From the NCBI GenBank assembly GCA_024364805.1, contig CM044487.1, positions 128,270,412 through 128,295,718 of the forward strand: DNA of 25,307 nucleotides, read 5' to 3'. Origin of the DNA: Euprymna scolopes (lineage: Eukaryota > Mollusca > Cephalopoda > Sepiida > Sepiolidae). Each line of letters starts with the position of its first letter. The first letter of the stretch is position 1. The notes under the pieces were generated by a model. It searched no databases. It was not told the origin of the DNA and saw only the letters and a list, made by a program, of their open reading frames with translations. Both the position numbers and the translations under genes were made by a program. This document shows, in pieces, positions 22,576 to 25,307 of this stretch.

Positions 22576-25307
22576 AAATAGAAGATTTTGAAAATTTTGT
22601 CACCAAAAGAAATCTTCAAATAAATATAATATGTAATTGATGAAACTGATTTGAATACCAAAATTTTGTTTTTGAAAAACCCAGTTTGAAAAATTACAAT
22701 AAATCATTGTAAGTCACATATCAATTTGCTGTATAATACAGTAAATCACATATCGATTTGCTAGATGCAACGCTATTTAGGTCTAAGTTTAAGAATCTGA
22801 TTGACATTTCTTTATATATAAAATATTATCAAATTCTTCCATATTTTGTTTCTTTGTATGTAAAAAGCTAAATGATACAAAATTACTTTGAAATTGAATC
22901 TTGTGCAACAATAGTTATGATTATGGATTACATTAAATAAATCATATATTGAATAAGAATTTAATTGTGTGCACTCATTTTTTGGAAGATATAATTTTCT
23001 TGTTTCACAAGATGTTGCTTACAATAACGACATCTTTAAAACAAATCCCAAAGTAACAATTCAGAAATAGAACAACCTAACTGCTATTTCCAACTTCACA
23101 CTTTTTTTGTCGTCTGAAAAAAGATGAATTTTAAATTCAGCACATAGTTTGCCATATGAAGGAAGATGAATTTCCAACATCACGCTTTTGCTGTTATCTG
23201 AACAGATGATTTTTTTAATTTAGCACATAGCACTTCGCTGTATGAAGGAAGATTAATTTCCAACTTCATGATTTCTCTGTCATTTGAAGGAAGATGAAAT
23301 TCCAACTACAATGATTTTGTCCTTGAAATTTTATTCAAATCTTTTTTCTGGATAAATACAACTCTGTGATAGCGAACATAATAACAATTAAATAAAAAAA
23401 AAACCCATCCAATCATAATATGAAGAAAATGAAGACTTCACTTTAATACAATGTCAATCAAACTATAAAAACAAATTTAAAAATATCAGAAAAATGTTTG
23501 TTGTTCTTACTTTGATTCGATCATCTTTTTAGCCGCCTCCGCATATTTAAAAAGTTGTCTTTTGATATCTCCAGAATATTTTGGATTATGCAGTTTAACT
23601 GGGATGTCATTCATGATCTCTCGATACATTGACTGTGACACTTCTGGGACACAATTGCTCGGTAACATCGGGTCATTGCCTTGGTCACACACCTTCCTTT
23701 CCATTAACCAACGATTGAAGGATTCAGTTGGGGCATCAATACCTTTAGAGTCAGAGAATAGAAAATACATTACGAACAGAACCAACCCAAGTGTACATCT
23801 TCACAAAGTAGAACATAGCATCTTAATACAAAGTTTGTAGAAATATTAAAGTGTTAAACTCCAATAAAGTCCTATATATTTTGGGGACAAATATCCTAAT
23901 CAGGTTATTAGTAGTGTCAAATATTTTAAGAATGAACCGGGTACATTTAAAAATAATAGTAAAACAATGAATTTAGATGGATACCTTCAGGGTCTATCTG
24001 ATGAAATATTAAATAGAATTTGATCAATATATTCATATAATATACTAGCAGGTATATGCAGCATTGTCAATGATTGAATGGGGAACTCTTTGTTTCTTTA
24101 CATTCAGTTCATAACATTGTATTACCCTTTTTATTTTATTTTATATTTTATAATATAAGTCAGTATTGATTGAATGGGGGTGAGGGGTTTAAGTATAATA
24201 ACATTAATAAAAATACATTTTGATAAATTCATAGTCTCTAATTTCCTCAAGAGACACCAAAACTTTGGGAATCATTGAGAACACCTGTGCATTTCTATTC
24301 CAAGCTTGATCCCCTTACATTTTTTTTTACTTCCTATAATTTTCAAGTTATAAATTAAATAAGTAAAACATTTCTTTTTCATTGATGCTAAATGTAAATG
24401 GAGCCCCCATAATCAGTTTTTCACATATTTATCCAAGTAATCTGGGTAATGTAGTTTCAGAATATATATACAAATAGCTTGTGAAACAAAGCAGCTGACA
24501 GTTAATTGGAATTAAAAAAAAATGAAACTTCCTGGAGTATCAGAATGGGAAAAATGATGCCAAAAACGATTTTTTTTTATTGTTTCTTTTTGTTGGTTTG
24601 TATTTAAAACTTTGTTTTCCACAGCTTGTATTAATGATGAAATGATAAATATTTATTAAGTTTAAACTACCAGTAATACTAAAATCTATAGATTACTCCT
24701 AACAAGTGTATTTTTATGTTTGCGAAAATATATGTACATACATGGGTTTTGCGGTAATCTGCTCCCTCCCCTATAATATAAAACAATTATATATTTAGAA
24801 ATTTAAAAGTATTTGTATCAAAACTGGAAATGTAGAAGAGAAAAATATTGGAATCGTCCCATCACTAATATAATATCTTTTTCTTCTAATATATTATTAT
24901 TTTAAGTATCTATTTTCAGTATTTGCTTAGATAGTGCTCGATACATAAAAATTATTATATTAAAAAGAACTTTTTTTAAATATTATAGCTCTACTTCTTA
25001 TACTATTCTACACCACTGAGAAAAAAAATTTTGAAAAAGAGTTGTGCGATAAAAACATATATCTGGAATATATATATGCGGGTGTCTGTTGTCATTATAA
25101 ACAGCAATTGCAAAATCGATAGAGAAAATTAATTTATTGATTTACCTTCTCGTGAGCTACAAAGTTCCTGGTAATGCATTCTCAATTTGCAGACCAGCTG
25201 AGCACGTTGGTTCTCAATTTCAGGCAGGACAGGCGGCAGAAGACATGGAGCTCGTTCATAGATGACCACATTGGAGGTGATGTCAAAGTTCCAAAATGGA
25301 CTGATGG
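212..25307 (-). CDS. PCIF1: PCIF1/CAPAM orthologue, nine exons in window (partial at both ends)
   Basis: This is the gene for the cap-specific adenosine-N6 methyltransferase. The known enzyme binds the phosphorylated Pol II C-terminal domain and converts 2'-O-methyladenosine next to the m7G cap to m6Am, using S-adenosylmethionine, in the nucleus. Nine minus-strand exons with GT/AG introns join in compatible phases (1,2,0,1,0,0,2,0, ending 2) into 1300 coding nt. The translation is collinear with human PCIF1 from roughly residue 175 to 602 (human is 704 aa). Shared blocks include [77 protein letters not shown] and FVPEWKDPP. The NPPF catalytic motif is intact, so the enzyme is probably active. 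The WW domain lies beyond the right end and the C-terminus beyond the left end. No frame break is seen. Introns run from about 1.0 to 7.4 kb. Exon positions were set by splice sites plus remembered homology, not by transcript data. Confidence 0.95.
313..1280. other. PCIF1 intron h-i, nothing recognised
   Basis: A 968-bp AT-rich intron with several T runs, such as 638-650 and 669-680. No coding, RNA or repeat feature could be supported on either strand. Confidence 0.7.
1281..1374 (-). CDS. PCIF1: PCIF1 exon h with the NPPF catalytic motif
   Basis: This 94-nt exon enters in phase 2 and leaves in phase 0. It encodes [20 protein letters not shown] followed by [11 protein letters not shown], against human [35 protein letters not shown] is the catalytic (N/D)PP(F/Y/W) signature of adenine-N6 methyltransferases (residues 553-556 in human PCIF1). 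Its integrity argues for an active enzyme. The acceptor is TTTATTTCAG|TTCCA and the donor is TTTGAG|GTAGGA. A second AG 16 nt further in (CTTCAG|TTCC) is a possible but less fitting acceptor because it would break the phase. Confidence 0.96.
1375..4017. other. PCIF1 intron g-h
   Basis: A 2.6-kb AT-rich intron. It holds the compound microsatellite at 3315-3368. It also holds a weak, diverged copy (about 2885-3055) of sequence seen again at 4763-4850. The rest shows no feature. Confidence 0.65.
3315..3368. repeat. Compound (TG)n(TA)n microsatellite
   Basis: About 18 bp of TG repeats pass directly into about 36 bp of TA repeats. It is a simple-sequence tract inside an intron. Confidence 0.95.
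4018..4202 (-). CDS. PCIF1: PCIF1 exon g
   Basis: This 185-nt exon enters in phase 0 and leaves in phase 2. It encodes [40 protein letters not shown] and [22 protein letters not shown]. This is the most strongly conserved stretch of the methyltransferase core (human [62 protein letters not shown]). The cysteines and the GSRG turn are kept. The acceptor is TTTATTCCAG|ACATT and the donor is CGTGG|GTAAGT. The open frame also runs into the intron on both sides. Confidence 0.97.
4453..4880. repeat. Diverged interspersed repeat, family unknown
   Basis: The stretch begins with ACTAGCAGAGATAGCAGACG, which resembles sequences at about 21688 and 24043. It carries a C/T-rich tract (4519-4612). It ends in a segment with the inverted pair TTGGCA...TGCCAA (about 4759-4777) and GTTCAAAGAA, which is partly shared with 2885-3055. 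Boundaries and class are uncertain, and it may be more than one element. Confidence 0.35.
4588..4612. repeat. (CT)n microsatellite
   Basis: A short, slightly imperfect CT repeat at the end of a longer pyrimidine-rich tract. Confidence 0.9.
5642..5728 (-). CDS. PCIF1: PCIF1 exon f
   Basis: This 87-nt exon (29 codons, phase 0 to 0) encodes [20 protein letters not shown] followed by VWCLLRRYE. The human counterpart is [29 protein letters not shown]. The acceptor is TTTATTTCAG|GAACA and the donor is TACGAA|GTAAGT. The exon is too short to stand out as an open frame. It was found by looking between exons e and g for the expected VWCLLRRY block. Confidence 0.94.
5996..6500. repeat. Tandem duplication, unit about 246 bp, two diverged copies
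   Basis: Copy 1 starts ATTAATGCATTG at 5996 and copy 2 starts with the same bases at 6242. Both share, in order, CAGTCTC, TAGCACAAATATTC, AAAATTATACT, TTAAGATTTCCTT and TTATTTAAAGAGTATTAAAA. The copies differ by scattered changes and small indels, so the duplication is not recent. Confidence 0.85.
7247..7310 (+). promoter_or_regulatory. Promoter-like patch: two CCAATCAG boxes and a TATA-like box
   Basis: CCAATCAG occurs at 7247-7254 and again at 7278-7285, 31 bp apart. ATAAAATA follows at 7302-7309. The order and spacing fit a plus-strand Pol II core promoter (NF-Y sites then TATA), firing antisense to PCIF1 from near 7335. No gene is seen downstream. It may be a relic of an inserted promoter, for example from a retro-element or a lost gene. 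Function is inference. Confidence 0.35.
7868..8115. repeat. Degenerate minisatellite, unit about 50 bp, about five copies
   Basis: Units follow the pattern pyrimidines-CCTAGGA...(A/G)CAACATATNTATGAAATAATTTT. CCTAGG-like and ATATGAAATAAT-like blocks recur at intervals of about 45-55 bp. Copies are strongly diverged. The array abuts the longer-unit minisatellite to its right. Confidence 0.7.
8122..8645. repeat. Minisatellite, unit about 158 bp, three full copies and one short copy
   Basis: The block CCATAATTTTAAGAGAAATA occurs at about 8342 and 8500, with diverged forms near 8126 (CATGATTTTAAGAAAAAT) and 8276. Each is followed by AAGATGACTCAGCAAATTTT, GGTTAGTGATTATGCAACC and CTTTGCTTCAACATGAATTT. 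The two right-hand copies are close to each other and the left copies are more diverged. The copy at 8276-8340 lacks the middle of the unit. Confidence 0.85.
8820..9115 (-). repeat. tRNA-derived SINE
   Basis: On the minus strand the element begins GACCCGTGGCGCAGTGGTTA, a tRNA-like head with a Pol III A box at 9091-9102. A B box, GGTTCAATCC, lies at 9030-9039. A non-tRNA body follows (GGGCGACCGAAATATAC..., then TTCCTGAGTTTGACAG and a near repeat of it). The tRNA head is clear. The 3' boundary is a guess. Cephalopod Ceph-SINEs are one candidate family, but I could not verify the shared central domain. Confidence 0.75.
9468..9643 (-). CDS. PCIF1: PCIF1 exon e
   Basis: This 176-nt exon enters in phase 1 and leaves in phase 0, giving [38 protein letters not shown] and [21 protein letters not shown]. 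It corresponds to human PRLVYCYPVRLAVSAPPMPS...NNVVCIRYKGEMVKVSRNYFSKLW. This is the least conserved exon in the window. CYPV, AVPAP and LRYN are the anchor points. The acceptor is CTATTTGTAG|AGATA and the donor is AAACTG|GTAAGC. Confidence 0.92.
9916..10553. mobile_element. Possible insertion flanked by 15-bp direct repeats
   Basis: AGCATTAGGAAGTGA occurs at 9916-9930 and 10539-10553. A 15-bp perfect direct repeat around about 608 bp is the size expected for the target-site duplication of a LINE-mobilised insertion. The interior has an A run (9963-9977) near the left end but no clear Pol III boxes, coding frame or terminal poly-A. The family is therefore unknown and chance cannot be excluded. 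Confidence 0.4.
11335..11410. repeat. Interrupted AT/TA microsatellite next to an exon donor
   Basis: AT repeats with CA and short unique interruptions end one base before the GT of the exon d donor (minus strand). The splice site itself reads GTATATATACATG. Confidence 0.92.
11413..11575 (-). CDS. PCIF1: PCIF1 exon d
   Basis: This 163-nt exon enters in phase 0 and leaves in phase 1. It encodes [40 protein letters not shown] and [14 protein letters not shown]. The human counterpart is [33 protein letters not shown]...REKHLAILKENNI. The acceptor is GTCATACAG|GACCG. The donor is ATTCAAG|GTATAT, which opens directly into an AT/TA microsatellite, an unusual setting for a 5' splice site. The family match leaves little doubt about the exon itself. 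Confidence 0.96.
11970..11997. repeat. (AT)n microsatellite
   Basis: A pure AT dinucleotide repeat within the intron. Confidence 0.95.
12587..12610. repeat. (CA)n microsatellite
   Basis: A pure CA dinucleotide repeat within the intron. Confidence 0.95.
13388..13434 (+). repeat. SINE 3'-end fragment (related to 13605-13728)
   Basis: ACACTGAGT...TAAACAATGAAACATG TGTCCATGGATAAT matches the 3' part of the next SINE, which reads ACACTGATGAGT...AAACATGTGTCTATGGATAAT. No tRNA-like head is visible, so this looks like a 5'-truncated copy of the same family. Confidence 0.55.
13605..13728 (+). repeat. tRNA-derived SINE, short
   Basis: The tRNA-like head has GGCTCAGTAGTAGAGC (A box, 13618-13633) and GGTTACAAATC (B box, 13659-13669). 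The tail AAACATGTGTCTATGGATAAT ends exactly where the GC-rich ribosomal block begins. The B box departs from consensus, so it is probably inactive. Confidence 0.65.
13731..14046 (+). repeat. Spacer repeat, unit about 163 bp, two copies
   Basis: Copies begin TGATGTGTTGT at 13731 and 13894. They share GACGATGACGAG, AGACCAAGGGCCAA, GGGAGTAACTGTGACTCTCT and CTTCAGCCAG. The second copy is about 10 bp longer. This matches the subrepeat organisation usual in ribosomal intergenic spacers. The apparent reading frames here are by-products of the GC content and repetition. Confidence 0.85.
14050..15270 (+). repeat. Spacer subrepeats of about 350-500 bp, three diverged copies
   Basis: The block GGGCACTTYCAGAYGCCTACC followed by an AGGCNCCC stretch occurs near 14080 and 14429, with a diverged form near 14927. 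TACAACCAYCACTTCTGGG occurs at 14750 and 15228, 478 bp apart. AAATCGG(A)CGACCARAAAT occurs near 14334 and 15155. The copies are imperfect and partly rearranged, and one is cut by the gap. They fit larger intergenic-spacer repeats upstream of a ribosomal transcription unit. Confidence 0.7.
14616..14749. other. Assembly gap (134 N)
   Basis: A run of N inside the spacer subrepeats. Short-read assembly commonly breaks in such repeats. The gap raises the chance that the two sides were wrongly joined. Confidence 0.99.
15300..16921 (+). other. Probable 5' external transcribed spacer
   Basis: About 1.6 kb of unique GC-rich sequence lies directly upstream of the 18S start, with no subrepeats. This is the position of the 5' ETS of pre-rRNA, and the Pol I promoter would be expected near its left end or in the last subrepeat. 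The assignment is by position only, since ETS sequences are not conserved between species. Several open frames of 60-154 codons exist on both strands, but none resembles a protein I know. Confidence 0.5.
16922..17550 (+). pseudogene. Partial, decayed 18S rRNA (5' end)
   Basis: It starts CCTGGTTGATCCTACCAGTA (universal CCTGGTTGATCCTGCCAGTAG). It keeps AATTCTAGAGCTAATACATG (17084-17103), TGACTCTGGATAACT, GCTACCACATCCAAGGAAG (from about 17441) and GAGGTAGTGACGAAAAATAA (17495-17514). It breaks off after a GAATGAGTA-like block, about one third into 18S. Invariant sites are changed, often C to T or G to A (TGTCTCAAAGATTAAG reads TGTTTTAAAGCTTAAG), and the segment around TCATTAAATCAG is missing. The region between is long and GC-rich, as in cephalopod 18S. 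It is not a working rRNA. Confidence 0.92.
17819..17839. repeat. Short perfect inverted repeat
   Basis: CCATTATTT and AAATAATGG flank a 3-base loop in AT-rich intron. No function is evident. Confidence 0.6.
18152..18171. repeat. (AT)n microsatellite
   Basis: A short AT repeat within the intron. Confidence 0.9.
18287..18613 (+). pseudogene. C-terminal fragment of a retroelement-type protein with endonuclease-like motif
   Basis: The frame reads [19 protein letters not shown], then [60 protein letters not shown], and stops at 18613. This pattern (DW..DL...LRPDIV.WS....ELTVPWEE...KY.DL...FPVEVGCRGF) is the C-terminal end of a large repeated family found beside reverse transcriptases in invertebrates. 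PDIV followed by E.T resembles a PD-(D/E)XK nuclease core. There is no start codon context, an in-frame stop lies just upstream (about 18284), and about six residues usual between PFEEN and KY are missing. It is therefore a dead fragment. The family name is not certain; a non-LTR element is my best guess. Confidence 0.6.
18650..18780 (+). repeat. Possible tRNA-like SINE relic
   Basis: GGGCTAGTGGTAATGATG resembles a Pol III A box region, and GCCTGAACCC about 45 bp further is a weak B box match. The stretch runs into the long TA microsatellite, which could have grown from a SINE tail. The support is weak. Confidence 0.25.
18793..18877. repeat. Long (TA)n microsatellite, about 85 bp
   Basis: An uninterrupted TA repeat about 95 bp from exon c on its donor side. 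It is likely length-polymorphic and prone to cruciform formation. Confidence 0.97.
18972..19071 (-). CDS. PCIF1: PCIF1 exon c
   Basis: This 100-nt exon enters in phase 2 and leaves in phase 0. It encodes [20 protein letters not shown] followed by [13 protein letters not shown], matching human [33 protein letters not shown]. The acceptor is GTTTTCCAG|AAAAG and the donor is TATCTG|GTAAGC. It is separated from exon d by the longest intron here (7.4 kb), which carries the ribosomal DNA block. Confidence 0.95.
19190..19512 (+). mobile_element. 3' end of a LINE (non-LTR retrotransposon), decayed
   Basis: From 19238 the frame reads [20 protein letters not shown], then a GKPERK block and, after several stops, AKDR. 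This is the usual reverse-transcriptase C-terminus ([10 protein letters not shown]...WV..CR......GRPRK.W......LAKDR). The 3' UTR follows, with CATGCCAGCATG, then ATTAAACTG and a (GAT)n tail at 19484-19500. CATGCCAGCATG plus a GAT tail is common in cephalopod repeats. In-frame stops at 19235 and in 19350-19385 show it is dead. The clade is uncertain; RTE/BovB-like is a guess. Confidence 0.75.
19484..19511. repeat. (GAT)n(CAT)n palindromic tail
   Basis: GATGATGAT runs directly into CATCATCATCAT, making a perfect palindrome of about 20 bp. It may be tail-to-tail remains of two elements with GAT tails. Confidence 0.8.
19764..19815. repeat. Hairpin with about 20-bp stem and 12-nt loop
   Basis: CCCCATGTTAAGAATG (19765-19780) is matched perfectly by CATTCTTAACATGGGG (19799-19814). 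One flanking pair and three inner pairs, including one G:T, extend the stem. It is intronic, so the PCIF1 transcript would carry it. It could be a small palindromic element, a chance inversion or a short RNA hairpin. It is shorter than a typical animal pre-miRNA. Confidence 0.8.
20862..20901. repeat. (TAAA)n(TA)n microsatellite
   Basis: About six TAAA units are followed by TA repeats. Confidence 0.93.
21687..21950. repeat. Diverged repeat with TACTAGCTATCCC...ACCCGGGAGT end
   Basis: TTACTAGCTATCCCAGCCCA followed by GCAATACCCGGGAG resembles the CTAGCAG..ATACCCGGCGTTGCCCGGG type of repeat end common in invertebrate genomes. A second ACCCGGCGTCC block occurs at about 21910. The family is unknown. 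Confidence 0.35.
22544..22574. repeat. Poly-A run of 31
   Basis: A pure A tract in the intron. It may be the tail of a retrocopied element ending at 22543, but no recognisable body is seen upstream. Confidence 0.9.
22706..22762. repeat. Short tandem repeat, unit about 34 bp, two copies
   Basis: TAAGTCACATATCAATTTGCT and TAAATCACATATCGATTTGCT lie about 34 bp apart. Confidence 0.65.
23085..23310. repeat. Tandem array, unit about 85 bp, two full and two partial copies
   Basis: ATTTCCAAC starts at 23085, 23170 and 23256, with a shortened form near 23298. The units share CACNCTTTT, TTCAGCACATAG-like and TATGAAGGAAGATGAA blocks. The array lies about 200 bp inside the intron from the donor of exon b. 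Confidence 0.82.
23511..23742 (-). CDS. PCIF1: PCIF1 exon b
   Basis: This 232-nt exon enters in phase 1 and leaves in phase 2. It encodes [46 protein letters not shown] and [17 protein letters not shown]. This is the most conserved N-terminal block of the helical/methyltransferase region of PCIF1 (human GIEPPRESFNRWMLERKV ... [15 protein letters not shown]). The acceptor is CTGACTCTAAAG|GTATT and the donor is TCAAA|GTAAGA. The open frame continues past the acceptor into intron sequence, so a simple ORF call would start too early at an intronic ATG. Confidence 0.97.
23743..25145. other. PCIF1 intron a-b
   Basis: A 1.4-kb AT-rich intron. Apart from a weak TACTAGCAG-type motif at 24043 and a nearby direct repeat (TGATTGAATGGGG at about 24070 and 24168), nothing is recognisable. 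Confidence 0.65.
25146..25307 (-). CDS. PCIF1: PCIF1 exon a (5'-most in window, partial)
   Basis: This encodes about 54 residues read as [17 protein letters not shown]..., ending [13 protein letters not shown]. It matches the human segment before the catalytic core (YWDLDIQTNAVI ... LRQHYRELCQQREG). The donor on the minus strand is GAG AAG|GTAAAT, and the exon ends in phase 1. The window stops inside the exon, so its acceptor and all upstream exons, including the one with the WW domain, are not visible. Confidence 0.93.

Larger units (their letters stand above)
19072..23510. other. PCIF1 intron b-c
   Basis: A 4.4-kb intron. It holds a LINE 3' relic (19190-19512), a strong hairpin (19764-19815), a TAAA/TA microsatellite, a TACTAGC-type repeat end (21687), a 31-base A run and an 85-bp tandem array near exon b. 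The stretches 19820-20860, 20905-21680 and 21950-22540 show nothing I recognise. Confidence 0.65.

Overview
This is a eukaryotic, AT-rich, repeat-laden window. It is best read as part of one large host gene whose introns are full of transposon debris. A mollusc, most likely a coleoid cephalopod, is suggested by three things: a LINE-like 3' end carrying a CATGCCAGCATG block and a (GAT)n tail, tRNA-headed SINEs, and a piece of 18S rRNA with an enlarged, GC-rich variable region. The species call is inference.

The one confident protein-coding gene lies on the minus strand and crosses the whole window. Nine exons (25146-25307, 23511-23742, 18972-19071, 11413-11575, 9468-9643, 5642-5728, 4018-4202, 1281-1374, 212-312) join in frame with GT/AG introns into about 433 codons. 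These align collinearly with vertebrate PCIF1/CAPAM, the enzyme that N6-methylates 2'-O-methyladenosine next to the mRNA cap. The NPPF catalytic motif is present. The N-terminal part, including the WW domain, lies off the right end. About 100 C-terminal residues lie off the left end.

Region by region: 1-4.0 kb holds the last two exons in the window and plain AT-rich intron with a TG/TA microsatellite. 4.0-5.7 kb has two exons around a repeat-derived stretch. 5.7-9.5 kb is an intron with a 246-bp tandem duplication, a twin-CCAAT promoter-like patch, two adjoining minisatellites and a minus-strand SINE. 9.5-11.6 kb has two exons around a ~610-bp segment flanked by a 15-bp direct repeat.

The 7.4-kb intron 11576-18971 is the unusual part. 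It holds two related SINE ends, then an abrupt GC-rich block (13729-17596). This block looks like a slice of ribosomal DNA on the plus strand: intergenic-spacer subrepeats (interrupted by 134 Ns), a probable 5' external transcribed spacer, and the first ~625 bp of a decayed 18S rRNA. A fragment of a retroelement-type endonuclease-like protein follows. 19.1-23.5 kb holds a LINE 3' relic, a 20-bp-stem hairpin and an 85-bp tandem array. 23.7-25.1 kb is plain intron.

The most interesting observation is the ribosomal DNA slice inside the PCIF1 intron, with a possible insertion footprint at its edges. Assembly chimerism must be excluded because the block contains a gap.
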